DNA of 64,000 nt from Sebastes aleutianus (taxonomy: Eukaryota; Chordata; Actinopteri; Perciformes; Sebastidae), in assembly GCA_916700875.1 (NCBI GenBank), contig CAKAKS010000066.1:11751361-11815360 (forward strand), read 5' to 3'. Within the stretch, counting starts at the first letter, position 1, and each line of letters begins with the position of its first letter. The notes under the pieces are model-generated. The model did not search any database. It was given only the letters and a program-made list of their open reading frames with translations, and was not told the DNA's origin. Shown piece after piece: positions 26,730-41,700 of the stretch. The position numbers were made by a program, and so were the translations under genes.

Positions 26730-29700
26730 CAACTTCTTTATAGGGTGAATAATGGTGAAAAGTTGGGCTGGTATCTTTTGAAATGTGTTAATGCTAGTGC
26801 ACATATGATACCAGAGGTGCAGTTCTGAAGAAGTACTCTACTTGTTCCAATACTTTAAGAAAATATAAATGTTTTTTTCTATGTATATTTCTTTTCAATC
26901 AACAAAAGAAGTCAAACATGTTAAATGTTGTCTAAACACAAGTCAAATAAGTCTAAAATTGGCAAAATTATCATTTAAATAAAAAATGACGAATATTGAT
27001 TTAACTTTACTTCAATGTTTCTTTAAATGTCTTTTTTTTTTACTAATTACACAAATATTTATTGCTAAAAAGTCTTCACATCTTTCACAGGGTTTCAGTA
27101 CACCAAGTATGGATGTCGAAAGAAAGGAGATACCAAGATGGTCCATCGGGGCTACTGCGACGCCAGCAAGAAGCCCAAACCCATCCGCAGAATGTGTAAC
27201 CTTCAGGACTGCACGCAGCCTCAGTGAGTACCGACTCCCCAACTTCTCACAGCATAAGATGCTGGACGGTTTTTGAGAGTGCTGATTAGATTCAAACTGG
27301 GACTAAACTGCAGTCTATTAAGATAACAGTGTTTAAGTGGGTTCTCTCAGCATGAATTTAATTTGAAGTAGCTTCTCTTTAACTAGTGTTTGTGGTAGAT
27401 TGGGAATCGAGACAAAATAAGTACTCAACACCCAAAAATCTGTTATGTTTTATCAAGATGTGAAATATGGTTCACTGTGATTTCACTTCCATCTTTTTCA
27501 AGCACTTCATATTTTGGCTCATAACTCTTGAGCTGTAGAAGCAAGTCATTTGCTCTGTACAGATCTGTCAGTATAGTGGCAGATCTGGCAGTATGGATAA
27601 AATCCCCTATTATTGCATATCTCCTATTGATATGCATCGTGATACAGTATAAACCCAGAGACATAAAAAGATATTACCACAGTATAAACAGAAAAGTCAT
27701 TGTCAAAGTCATATAGTCTCAAGGTAAACAGTATATCATTATATTACCCATCACGACACCTTTTTCATGCATTTTTCACACATTCTCCAAAAAAATGTCA
27801 TATAGTCATTCCCCGAATTGCTGTAAGTGTTGCCTTATTCACATAAACTGTCATAAATCTTGAACACATTGTGCAACTGTTACCAAATTCAGATGACAGA
27901 TGAGATATCAACCCCAAACAATCCTGCAAGATTTGCTATTTGCGTACAGCTGGTGCTACAGCAGAATGGGAATTTTGAAGGGCCATAACTCAGTGGTTAT
28001 AAGTGTAACTCATTTTTGCAATGTCAAAAAAATTCACCCTTGAGCAAGGCCTTAAAATGACTGATTTGATTCAGAGATGCAGGTTCAAATTTTCTCCCTA
28101 GCATAGTCCAGCAACTCGTATTGCACTTCCATAAAGATGTGAGAGAGATTTAAAGGAGAATGGTTAGAATTAAAGGAGCAGAGGCCGAGATAGCCCCACT
28201 TTTACACCCTGTTCACACATACGTACTCAAAGTAGCAGGCTTTCTATTGTTAAGCAGCATTACTCAGATTGAACAGTTATTTTCTCCCGTTGCCATTATA
28301 CCGGCGTCCAATCAAGTAGTTCATTTCCCGACGGTGTTTTTCCAGTTTATTTTCAAGTCACAGTAGCTTGTAAAAATTAAATCATGTTACATAGGGAAGC
28401 CGCTGACAGCAATAATGAAACAACTTAGCTGCTAAGAGCTGTGCTTCTCCAGAGGGAATCAAAACAAGAGTGATTGGTTGTGTCAGACTTCCGTGTGTCA
28501 AAGGAAATTTGCATAAAGTTGAACCATCCTCAACTTCTCCAGAGTCATGAATTGTGTGGAGGGGAGGCGTCAGGGTGGAGGTTATATTGACAATGAATGG
28601 CAGCCTGTCACTCCTCTGGTGTTTGACGGGGGTTAATCCTTATATGAGCCAGGCTTCAAAAACTCTGGATCCTATAATAATTCCCATAATGTAATTCATT
28701 AGCATCGTTAAACCTTCCTTGGCTGTTAGGGGCCGTTCACATGTTGCATCTAAAAACACATGGAAAACGCCAGCCGTGCTGCTTTCATCCTCTTATCCAA
28801 GGTGTTTGGGAGGTTGCGCTCCTGTCCCGCCTGCCGTTACTAAGCGACCAAAACCTGCGCGCTACGATGATGAGGATGATGAAGTTGCGGTAATTTAGAA
28901 GTAAGCCTGGATTTCCCGAAGCAAGTAAAATAGTCTTTTGGACAGATCATAAAGATCTGGGTAGTCCTGCACTAAAATGATCAACTTCTCCATATATTTA
29001 TCATAGACTGATATCTACAGAAGTAGAAAAGCTATCTGCCGGCATTGATTGGTTGATCCTCATCACATGACATGCGGCTCGCGTTGCTAATATTGAGCTA
29101 CTTTTGTCTCGAAGCGCAGCCCTGAAAAATAGGCGCTTGGGGACGCTTGCATGCCTCAGCGGTTTAGAAATCCCCTCCAGAGCCACAGAAGACATTTTGA
29201 GATTGTTTTCACGGCAGGCTGAGTGACGAGTAAAGTGGTCATCATGTATAAAAATCAGTGAAGTGCCCCTTTAACATTTGTATTATTAAAACAACAAACA
29301 TATTATGCAAATACTGTATATTGTTTCCCTGCCACTGAATATGAATGTTGATATTGTTGCCCTGAAGAGCTGCCAAGTGTTTAATTAGTTTGGATTTTAA
29401 TGGGGGCTGTTGTTGTCCCATGATAAATTAAATCCTGCTTCAGAGGTTTTTTTCCACCCTGATAAGAATTGATTCTGGGGAGACTCTGGCTATGTGTTGT
29501 TTACAGCTTTAATTTTGAAAAAAATGAAAATAATATATCAGGGGAAATGTCAGTTTCAGAGTGTGTGGATGTTTTGCTTGGCCACCAGAAGTGTTGCTTG
29601 CAGCGTTGGCGAGATCGTCGCATTTTGACTCCAGGGAAATGTAGAAGAGTTTGGTTGTAACGTTATCCAGCATTCAGCACCGAATGTGAACTCTAGTCAA

Positions 29701-32700
29701 TGAGCTGCGGCCTGTAAAGGCATGTCGCGTGTCCAAATTGCACCAACTTCGACACTGCACATCTTCGTTTCACCAGCAATACACCCGCCAAGTGTGAAGT
29801 AGATCGGATGAACGGTTCTTGAGATATGCGAAGGACATACTCAAATACAGTAGTTTCATTGTCAGTTCTGTGTAAAAGATCAAGAACGTGAATCGATGTG
29901 CCCAGATAACATTTTTTTGATGAAGTAATAAAGGTCTAATCAAACTAATCAGAACGATCACGTTCTAATCAAGTACAAGAAGTGGTGAAGTCATTTAATC
30001 TTTAAATTAATTACGCACAAGGACCTGTAATAATGATTAGCAATTAAAGGCCAATGAGTGTTCAAATTGGCTGATAATAGAAATACATGTAAACCAAGGA
30101 TTAATTCTCAAATATTATGAGAAGTTAAGTTAAATTGGCACAAATGAGAAATTTAATTAATGGTGTGAAGAAGTCTTAACTTAATAGAGTCATTAATTCA
30201 GTGCTCAGTAGTTCAGATATACTATTCTCTTCTGATGAGCTGCATTTGAGCAGCAGCATTAATCTGAAGTTAAACTTGTCTCTTAACATTTGTTTTACCA
30301 CTTCTTTTAGTTCCAAGACGGGTCGCAACCCTCAGAGGCTGAGCCAAAGCCGATAAATCTCTGTGTAGCCTTAAATATGCTGCACCTAGAGCCAGGACAG
30401 GTCTACTCTCTATCAATATATCCCTTCAATGTGACTTTTTATGGAGAGCAATCAGTTGTGACGAGAGCGATCTATCATGGCGGTCCTCTTTTAAATTCGG
30501 CCAAATCATTTAAAAGCGATGGCTGCTGGGTTAGAGACAAGATAATGAGAGTGAAAAACAGCCTTCCTGGGTGAAAACAACCTCAAGCCGTGTGTAGCAG
30601 CTACGCTCAAAACTGTAGCAGCATTGGTGCCCCCGTGTTTGAAAGAAATATGATAAAGTGCCGTCTAGGGTGCCCTTCCAGTGGACAAAACATGATAAAG
30701 TGCACTTTAGGGTGCCCTTACAGTAGAGAAAGCATGATAAATTATCCTCTATGGTGCCCTTCCAGTAGAGAACATGTGATAATGTGCCCTCTAGGGTGCC
30801 CTTCCATTGGTAAAAACATGATAAAGTGCCCTCTAGGGTGCCCTTCCATTGGTAAAAACATGATAAAGTGCCCTCTAGGGTACCTTTCAAGTAGAGAATA
30901 CATGATAAAGTGCCCTCCCATTGGTAAAAACATGATAAAGTGCCCTCTAGGGTACCCTTCCAGTAGAGAAAACATGATAAAGTGCCCTCTAGGGTGCCCT
31001 TCCATTGGTAAAAACATGATAAAGTGCCCTCCAGGGTACCTTTCAAGTAGAGAATACATGATAAAGTGCCCTCCCATTGGTAAAAACATGATAAAGTGCC
31101 CTCTAGGGTACCCTTCCAGTAGAGAAAACATGATAAAGTGCCCTCTAGGGTGCCCTTCCATTGGTAAAAACATGATAAAGTGCCCTCTAGGGTACCTTTC
31201 AAGTAGAGAATACATGATAAAGTGCCCTCTAGGGTGCCCTTCCATTGGTCAAAACATGATAAGGTGCCCTCTAGGGTGCCCTTCCAGGAGAGAAACATGA
31301 TAAAGTGCCCTCTAGGGTGCCCTTCCAGTAGAGAAAACATGATAAAGTGCCCTCTAGGGTGCCCTTCCATTGGTAAAAACATGATAAAGTGCCCTCTAGG
31401 GTACCTTTCAAGTAGAGAATACATGATAAAGTGCCCTCCCATTGGTAAAAACATGATAAAGTGCCCTCTAGGGTACCCTTCCAGTAGAGAATACATGATA
31501 AAGTGCCCTCCCATTGGTAAAAACATGATAAAGTGCCCTCTAGGGTGCCCTTCCAGTAGAGAAAACATGATAAAGTGCCCTCTAGGGTGCCCTTCCAGTA
31601 GAGAAAACATGATAAAGTGCCCTCTAGGGTACCCTTCCAGTAGAGAAAACATGATAAAGTGCCCTCTAGGGTGCCCTTCCATTGGTAAAAACATGATAAA
31701 CTGCCCTCTAGGGTACCCTTCCAGTAGAGAAAACATGATAAAGTGCCCTCTAGGGTACCCTTCCAGTAGAGAAAACATGATAAAGTGCCCTCTAGGGTAC
31801 CCTTCCAGTAGAGAAAACATGATAAAGTGTCCTCTAGGGTGCCCCTCCAATGGAGAAAAAGAATACGCTGTGCAAAAACGGGTGCCCTTAAATAGAGAAA
31901 ACGTGATGCAGTGCCACAAAGGCTGCCCTAAATGCTCGAAACGTTTCTGAGTGCTGGTGCCCCACTGCAATGCATCATGTGCCCTTTTTATTTTTTTCGC
32001 CCCTGCCCCTCAGACAGCCTGAGGCCACCACTCAGTAGCAGGAGTGTGAAAGTTAAAAAAAGATAATCTGAGAGAAATGACCGTACTGGCTGAGGTGATG
32101 GATTCTTAATGCAGGGCCACGACAGAAAAGGCCTTCAGGTGAAAGAAATGGATACAAAAGCTGATTAGTGGTGGAAAACTGCAGCCAAAATCATCCATCC
32201 AAATCTGAAAGCTGCAGCATGAGGCAGCGGCTTCAGTTTTATCAGGCAATTCAAAACTTGGAGACGATGCAACGTAATATGCTGAAGACTTCACAAAGTG
32301 ATTTTATGTTTACCCGCCGACTGTTCTGTTGAGCTTTAAACCAAAGGAAGGAGAGAGGCGCGAGATCTAAAGCTGCTGTGTTGTGACGCTGGATGAAACA
32401 TTCACTCTCCCAGCTGTAGTTGCATTTCTCTGACTGACTTCTGTTTGGGATGCATTCCATTGAATCAAAAAAAGTTAATATCTCAGAGGTAGGACTCTTT
32501 CTGTGTTTCAGCCCAGAGACTGTAGGAAAAGTTGCCTTGTGCCTCTTAATGGACAAACATAACTTCATCAAAGTAGTGTGCATGAGACTCTTTTGCCTTT
32601 TAGCAGTGGTAGCTGGAATTATTAAATTGGATTGCCATGAAATTTTGTAGAAATGAAGAGTCACTAGCATGGCTGAAGGACAACACACATCGGCAGTGAT

Positions 32701-35700
32701 TTGACATGCATCATCACGTGCGTTTTGGGCGGTTAATCTATAGTAAAATTAAGGCTGTCAATCGATTAAAATATTTAATCGTGATTAATCGCAGATAATC
32801 ACACATTTTTTATCTGTTCAAAATGCACCTTAAAGGAAGATTTGTCAAGTATTTAATACTCTTATCAACATGGGAGTGGGCAAATATGCTGCTTTATGCA
32901 AATGTATGCATATATTTATTATTGGAAATTAAATAACAACACAAAACAATGACAAATATTGTCCAGAAACCCTCCCAGGTACTGCATGGATTCATAGGCT
33001 TTTCAGTATATTCACTCTATCTACAACATCGGGAAGATGGATAATGCAAGTTGCGTTAATGCGTTAAAGAAATTAGTGCTGTTAAAATGAATTAGCGTTG
33101 TTGCGTTATTGATGCGTTACCTTTGACAGCTCTAAGTAAAATACTTTAATGAGAACTTTAAATAGTCGCCAATATGTCAGCCACCTGGTGACAATTTGAA
33201 GAAGGTGTTCTTCGCCAAGTTTTAAAGATTTTGCTAACAGAATTGAAATAATCAACTTTCCATATATCTATACTGGACTGCAATTTTTCACAGCTCGTTA
33301 TGTTTTCTTGAAACATTAGGAAGTGGTATGGTAACGTATGGTATGTTCGCATGAACTACTGCAATTATTTGAATGGGAAAAAACGGTTTGGGACGTATAT
33401 CCCATGATCGCTGTGGGCACTTTTATGCAGAGCTGACTCTGAGCTGACAGAGCTGACTCATGCTGATGCACATGAAACAATTCTAAACAGTTCCTGTTAT
33501 TGAAATAAAATGAAAGCTGTAGCGGGCTGGAGGTATAAGCTCTCTGAGGGTTATCTAAGTTTCTTTCTCTACTTTTTCCTTGACTCTTTGCAATTTAGTG
33601 TCTGAGTTTGTCAGTGCGAAGAGAAGGACCTTTGAAAAGAAAGACAGCGAATTCCCTCAATAGCCAGCTGGATTATTTATTATTTTATCATCATTGCTGG
33701 ACTGCAGACCTTTGCTCCATGACTTGACTTGTCTTTCATTCCTTTAGTTCAGGAAAAGACTGAAATTTCAGGCAAACTTAAGAAAACTCCTGCAGAGGAG
33801 ATAAGAAATGTCAAAGAAGAAATTTGGAACAGTATGTCTGAAAAAGATAAGATTACAGTACTGATGATGTAGAGTTATGTAGGCAGTGAGGTAGAATGAA
33901 AGTTGGATATAATAATATATTTTTGTAAAAACGTCCAAGATCAAAAAAGTGTGTCATAAAAGGCGGATTAAAACTAGATGAAGGTCAGTTTATGGGGGAG
34001 CTGTTTGGTCACTGACAAGCTGACAGAGAGGAGATCACTGCAGCCTGAAAAGGGGAGGGGAGAAAACTGGGCAGATAAAGGGTCAGATAGTCTGACAATA
34101 GCTGACAGATTCACAGGGTCAGAACCTACCGATACGGGCCCAAAAACTAGGCCCGCTACGAAGATCAGGCTCCGGTAGGTTTGTGGTGGTGTAGTTTCTC
34201 TCACAGGTGTATGATTTCACTCAGGCCGCCACTCTGATAACTTAAAATCCAAACGTCCACTGACTAAAATCCTTTATCCAGTTGAAATATATAGTTAAAA
34301 ACAGCCAAGATCTAAAATAATTATCACAAAAAAGTGTCCTGAAAGTAAATAAAGATTCAATTTACGGCAGAGCCTCTTACAGGAAGAAACAGACGCTGAT
34401 GCATGCACGTTCAGGCTACACAGCAAAAGATGCCTCTACCGTACTCCGACACACCGCAACTGTGTAACCCCTGTGGGTAAACAGGTTTTAATTACTGTAC
34501 AGTATTAATATTAAAAGCTTGTCACAGTAATTCAAATGAATCAAAAACTGGAGTCTAATCCTCTGGGTGCTTTCCTCACAACGTGCATCACTAAATGTGT
34601 CAAGATTTCTTTCACAAAAGCCAGCAGCACTGAAAACAAAAAAGCAGACGGGTTCGTCAGTCGTAACGAGGAGTTCTGTAACTTTTGTTTACTTCATCTA
34701 CTTCTAAAATACTGCAGCCTCTGAATGTTTAATGTTGTACACAGCGGAGGCAAAATCATATCACAGCCTCAGAAATGCAGAATGTCCAATTTCATACCAC
34801 CTGGTACCTTTCATCCATGGTTGAAAGAGTTAATTAATTAAATCTGGAAACACGGCTTCGCTATTTACTGGCTTGCTGACGATTCTTGGCCAGCTCTGCA
34901 GCGCAAGCGTGCATTCAGAACAGCGCTCCTTTGCTCGTTCTCTCACTCGGTGGCGGCGTGGAGGGAGACGAGCACCGGTCTGCATGTGTGCTGCTGATCT
35001 GGTTGAGGATCGGCAGAGTTTCACTTTGGTGGCATTATGTGACCGGGCATTAGCAATCCACCTGACAAGGGCGTCTTCAACCACACATGCTTTCCCCGTG
35101 CGCATTAGGTTTTTATTCAGAGATGACTTTCCTTTTCTCGTCATGATATCAATGTACACACATCATCAGCCTCAGGTATCCAGCTGGAGAGCAGACTGTC
35201 CGCTAGTATCAAGAGTAAAGTAAAAAACAAAACAAAAATGTAATTAACATTAGTCTAACGTAGTTTTAAAATGTTTTTCCATATGTTGTCATGTGTGAAA
35301 AGACCCAAAATGAACACTGTAAGCTGACTACTTGATTACTATAAACAAGATATTTAAACAGCATTTATATAGGAATGATTCTGTCCCAAGCTTTTTGATC
35401 CATATAAGCGGTTGATCACTGTAACTGTGAACACTATAAGCAGTTTCCACTGTATATATGTATTTGTGAACTAAACCTTTAAAAAAGTATATCTCGTTGA
35501 AAGAATCTTATGGGTCATTTTGAGTGCTTCCAATTATATATTCGAGGAATTCTCCATTATCTACACGTCCTGTGTTGAATATTAATGCTCACACACGCAC
35601 ACATTGTCCATCTGGGAAGACATACAGTCGCTATCTGAGGAGATGTTAATATAAGTGGAAATGTATGTAAATTTCTTGATTTAGTGTATGCCAGTATCAG

Positions 35701-38700
35701 TTTAATCATGGGTGAAATGAATTTAAAAAATTCGCCTAAAGTTTTTTATACTTTTAAATGAAGCCATTGCAGTCCGTTAGCATGACAGCTTTCTGCATTG
35801 AGGAGGCATTTTAAATGGATGTGTAGCTGCATGTGGAGGAAGTGTTGTGAATTGTGACCTTTTTCTTTCCTGACGGATGAAGTCTCTCAACTTCCCTGCA
35901 TTTGTGTTGTGTTCAGCAATCATGTCACCGCTTCATGCTAATTCTCTGGAAGTCATTTCCAACCAAAGACAATGAATGGTGTTTTCAAAGCTATTCACAC
36001 TCGCTCCTGAATTCCATACCTGATACTTTCGTGTTCTACAAAATAGCCTGCAATACGCCACTTTCCATTGTGCCTGCTTTCTTCCTCCCATTCAGAAGTC
36101 TCATGGTATTCACCGTCTCGACAGCCTGGATGTGATTGCAGGTCCATAAATGTTTTTTGAGTTTTTGTTCCACATGTCTGTTGAAAAAGCTTTCAGAAAC
36201 CATTAAAGTAGACGCAACAAAAGAGAAGGGTGAAAGAAGTAGCAAGATGGAGCCCAACAGAACTACTGGGTGAATACATGTGTATCTTATATACAGTATA
36301 TCTTAAATTTTACCTCTCTCAAGTTATGAGTCTAACCATGTAAACAAAAAGTCTATTTTACCCTTGCGACAACGTAGTCGGGGGTATCTAGAGCTCTGTG
36401 TGTCCGTCCTTCCGTCCGTCCGTCCTTCCGTCCATCCTTCTGTCCGTCCTTCCGATCGTTTGCGTGTCACACTTTTGTTTCCGGAGTAGAACTCAGAAAC
36501 TATTTCACTTAGAAACTTCAAATCTGTTATGATGGTTGACAGTGTGGTCTTGTTGTGCCTTTTCGGGGTTTGAAAAAGCCCAATTTTTTGCCCCTACTTT
36601 AGTAGGGGTCGAGCAGTGAGCGGGGGTATGTGAGCCTTGCTCACTTTTGCCTTGTTCTGTTGTTCGCCAAATAATCTAAAAAGCAGCATATGGAGGATCC
36701 AGGTAGAAGTCTGGTCTATGCCCCGGTCTGTTGGGGAACCAGAGAAATATTAGGCGATTGAATTGAAGACTGGAGGTCTCAGAGGTTTGGTGGAAGATTA
36801 TCTTGCAGTGTGACGACTTTACAGAGTCAGACTTCGATCAATCCGCCTGTCACTACACAGCAACGCAGCAAGATTACTGGGATAGTGAGATAAGTCTGGG
36901 TTCAACCATGAGGTCTCTGTCTCACAGAGATTGCACACTTTAAACAGGGGTAGATATTATCAAAGAGGCAGATCGATGTAAATTGATTGGCAGGTTTATG
37001 TTCCCACGCAGAAAAAAGGGCCAGTTGTTCAGTAGAGCTGCAACGACTTGTTCACTAGTCAACATTTTTCAAGCAAAGATGCCTATCCCTATCATTTGAT
37101 GGTTCTAGTTTCTAAATATGAGCATTTGATGTTTTTCTCTGTTTTTGTATCATTGTATACTGAATATCTTTGGGTTTTGGACTGTCGGGAGAGCCAAGTA
37201 AGACGTTTGATGACATCAACTTTTGATTGGCATTTTAGAGACAAAACAAGCAATCGATTAACCAAGAAAGTAATCAGTAGATTAATCAATTGTGAAAATA
37301 ATCGTTAGTTGTAGCACGACTGACACGCCATGTTTTTTTTCTATTTTACACGTACATTGTGAGCACTCAGGTCTTGGCTGACGATCGGACTATACAGTGT
37401 GAGCACATAAATTGTGAGATTTGGCTTTAAATCGCAAACTATCTACTCGTACAGTAGGAGTAGGCGTTACACAACAACATTTCTAAAACTGTACAGTGTA
37501 TGCCCAGCTTAAGAAAACTCAAACAGGCCAAACTCTCTCTCAGCTCCTAATAAACTTTTGCAGAAGGACCATAGAAAGTATCCTCTGTTATTGTGCCACA
37601 GTTTGGTATGCCAGCTGCTCTGCTGAGAACCAGAAAGCCTTGGTGATAAAAACTGCACAGAAGGTTATGGGAACTGCGCTTCCAAACTTTGACACAGTGT
37701 ATGCTAGTCGTCTAAACAAGGAGGCTAGCAACATCAGTCAATACCCAACCCATCCTGGTCACAATCTGTCCCCCTGCCATCGGGGAGGACATACAGAGTC
37801 ATCAATGCCCGAACAAACAGACTGAAAGACAGCTTTTTCCCCAGAGCTGTAGCCTCCATCACCCCCCATAGCTGTTGAGATCTGCAATTACCACCAACCA
37901 CTCCCAGACACCCAACTGCTGTTAATGCTCCCCAGCACTTTACAGCATCACTTTACACATCTAACTCGCTGTGCAGTACCTTTTTAGTATTTATTATCTT
38001 TTATTGCATGTTTTTATCCTGCTTGTTTCTATCTGATTTTCTGGTTATCTTGCTGCTGGTCAGTAGAAGTCACCAAACGTAATTTTGTTGTATGCCTACA
38101 ATGACAATAAAGTGTCTTGAGTCTTGAAAATGTCACGGCAATCCATCCAATAGTTGATGAGACATTTCACTGAAAACCACAACCTCGTGATGGCGGTAGA
38201 GGAAATGTCAGTAGGATACATCGTCTGGGAACCATTAACATCTGGTCTAAAGTTGTGACGCTGTTCAGTTCCAGTCGATGCTACAACTCGTCTCCTTCGG
38301 TCCTTGATGCTTTCTTTTATTGATATGATGGTACAGTAATTATTCTCAGTTTGATGTCAATGAAGGCTATGATCTGCTGCTGCTGCTGAGACATCTGAGA
38401 AAGATGAAATACAATACAGATCAATATGACAGCATCACTGGTTTATGTGCCTGCAGTCAGACGTACCAGTCAATGGCCGAATGACAATAATTATATAACT
38501 TGCACCAGCAGTATCACAAGTAATTTAATGTGAGATAGAGGTACTGCAGAATGCAGGCTGGTGGATGATTTCAAATGTATTTATTGAAGACATGTAAATG
38601 CTTTCATGCAGCATTGAGTGGAGATATCCTCCCTGCTGTGAGGACTCTGAAAGGGACAGAACGATCAGATGATGGAGCACTTAACAGATCGTTTCATGAA

Positions 38701-41700
38701 ATTGTTCTTGCATTGATAGTTTTATGTCCGTTCTGCAAAACTCATCCGCATTTGTTTGTTTATTGAAGTATGAATTTGAAAAGACCAAAGAGAGTCTCTA
38801 TTTACTCTTGTGGAATGAAGATGTTTTTAACTCTTTGATTAACGGAGCTCTTGTCGTCACAGCTGGTTGTAAACTGTGGCTCATAAACCAGGGCTCATTG
38901 ACTAAATGAAGCATTTAGTTGACGTCTGGAGTGTTTGTTGTGATTCATTCCTACAAAACAAATTTATTCAACACATAAGCACAAAGAGATGCTTGTAAAT
39001 GTGTCTATCTTTGAATTCCTTTGGACAAACTAATGATTTTTTTATTTTATTTTGTACAATTTTGATAAGTCAATTTTAGGGCTGTCAATCAAATTTTGTT
39101 TGAGTGAAGATAGTGGTATCATATGAAACTAGAAAAACTTAAGGAATCCATTGGTACCAACCATGTCATACTATCTCACTAAATTTTGTTGTCCCTTGAC
39201 CTCTGACCTCAAGATATGTGAATGAAAATGGGTTCTATGGGTACCCACGAGTCTCCCCTTTACAGACATGCCCACTTTATGATAATCACATGCAGTTTGG
39301 GGAAAGTCATAGTCAAGTCAGCACACTGACACACTGACAGCTGTTGTTGCCTGTTAGGCTAGAGTTTGCCATGTTATGATTTGAGCATATTTTATGCTAA
39401 ATGCAGTACCTGTGAGGGTTTCTGGACAATAATTGTTATTGTTTTGTGTTGTTAATTGATTTCCAATAATAAATATATACATACATTTGCATAAAGAAAT
39501 CATATTTGCCCACTCCCTTGTTGATAAGAGTATTAAATACTTGACAAATCTCCCTTTAGGATACATTTTGAACAGATAAAAATGTGACATTAATTTGCAA
39601 TTAATTACAATTAACTATCGACAATCATGCGATTAATCGTGATTAAATATTTCAATCGATTTACAGCCCTTGTAAATTTAGTATGTAAAGGTTACAGAGC
39701 CTCTGATGTCCCTAAATATGATAAACATATGTTTGTCTTATTCCTTGTCCCATAGAAATAACCCAGAGTAGATTTTCAACAATTTCCTCCCACAAAAATG
39801 GCCTTTTGTTGTCATGTTTGTTATCTTCTTCTCTCTTTTATTGTTACCTTTTACATTACAACCAACAACAACAAATGCATTTGAAAGAAACTTTTATCGG
39901 CTGATGCATGTGCACCCTTGTGAATACTGATAAAATACATAATACACACAATACAGTGGTGGTAAAAACAAATGCAGGTATCAGGAGTGATGAGCATATT
40001 TTGCTGCCAGATTTAATAATTTGTAAAAGTTGCATTGCTGAGTGAATTAATGCCTCTCTTCTGGCTGGTATATGATAAACACAAATCCTAATTTGTGAGC
40101 AATGGGGATCCAGCATCTTTTTTTTCATGATTTAATTTGTTCTCCAATCACCAACAATATTAAGCCATCCATCTTGTTAGTCAGTTGGTGCTTAATGTTC
40201 AAATTAGGGTAAACAATCGCTTTAAGCAGCAATTTGATGCTGGCTGTGATATCCATCAAATTATTAGAAGATCTGCAACTGGAGCCAAAAAACAAATAGA
40301 GTAAGAAGATCTATCGAAGATTATTTCACCACAAATTCTTCTTCAGTGGTGAAATGTAACCAAGTACATTTACTCAAGTACTTTACTTAAATATAGTTTT
40401 GAGGAACTGACTTCTGTTGCTCCTAAAGTAGTGTTATTATGTTAAGGACAGCCTCTGAGCGAGGTGAACGGCGTTACCACGGTTTTGCGGTCAACGGCTC
40501 ACGTTACCGCAGCCTTGGAAAGTGAGGAGTGAGTGGAGGGGTACTCAGTTGGTTGCAATCTGCAACCACACCGCTAGATGCAGCCAATCCTACACACTAT
40601 ACCTTTAAATAGGATTATGAATGGAGGACTTTTACATTATGGTATTGCTTCTTTTACTTCAGTTAATGATCTGAGTACTTCTTCCACCTCTGAGAAAAAG
40701 TATCAAGACACACCTGTCCACATTTTGGTCTGAGGCTGTGGGGTTTGGACTTCTTCTACCACTGTTCTCCTGTACCTTTTTGTTATTACATAATCAGCTA
40801 AGCCTGCTGTATATCCTCAGTAAAATCCTTACTTTGATTCATCCAGATGGATCTCAGAGGAATGGGAGCATTGTACCAAAACCTGCGGCAGCCTGGGCTT
40901 TCAGATCCGGACCGTTCGCTGCGTGCAGTTCCTCCACGAGGGCACCAACCGCTCCGTCCACAGCAAGTACTGCAGCGGGGAGAAGCCAGAGAGCCGGAGG
41001 CCCTGTAACAGAGTCTCATGTCCCGCCCAGTGGAGGACTGGAGCCTGGTCTGAGGTGCAGTATCCACACAATTTATTTCACTCAAATATCAAAGGGCTCC
41101 AGTTTGTGCAGCTGATTTCTTGAGGTTAAAGTCTGTTCTTCTGTAGTCTGGATATGGATCATTTAGCCACATATCCCTCTGATTCATTTTATTTTTGATG
41201 CCATCTTGGTTCCAATTAACTAACTTCAGCTTACACGCTACCAGCTTGCCATTTTCCTGTAGCGTTGATGCAGCAGCAGCTTTAATGTGCCTGATATGAC
41301 TGTGACTTCTTGACAAGATCATGAATAAAAGTAAAACATGAATCATCTGATATTTAATTTAGAGCAGTGTCACAGCTCATCTGAAAGTAGTTCTTCCATT
41401 TCACCAAATGAGAGCTTTGAAACCACTGAAAAATCCAATAAATCAGACTTCCTGCTGAGTGGTGGAGAGCAGAAAAGGAGATGAAAAGATGCAATATTCA
41501 TGCCAGCAGTAGATTTGTGTGAGTTGGGCTCAGATTTCTGATAGTGTGGTCCATCTCTATGTTGGAATATAGCTCTTTATATATGCATATTTGGGCACTC
41601 AGCATTCGAAGCAGTATAACTGTTAACTAACAGTTATTTATGTGTTCATTAGATGATTTTGACATGGATTCTTAATAATAAACTAATCATGAAAATTATA

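Larger units (their letters stand above)
27224..40846. other. adamts3: Intron I-J (largest intron in the window)
   Basis: 13,623 bp. Contents in order: MITE-like repeat at 28729-29274; 42-bp minisatellite 30650-31860; family 2 copies at 32750-33134 and 39077-39670; Tigger-like remnant 34830-35452; TCCG-rich repeat 36360-36650; L2-like LINE tail 37490-38120; hAT-like element 40344-40693. The remaining stretches are AT-rich with no recognised coding content. Confidence 0.55.

Noticed and set aside
30650..31860. Possible CRISPR-like array
   Set aside because: Units are contiguous near-identical tandem repeats with no unique spacers, in vertebrate DNA.
30531..31970. A 479-residue minus-strand ORF and 236/242-residue plus-strand ORFs
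   Set aside because: They consist almost wholly of 42-bp minisatellite units; openness follows from unit length and composition on both strands, and the translated repeats match no domain.
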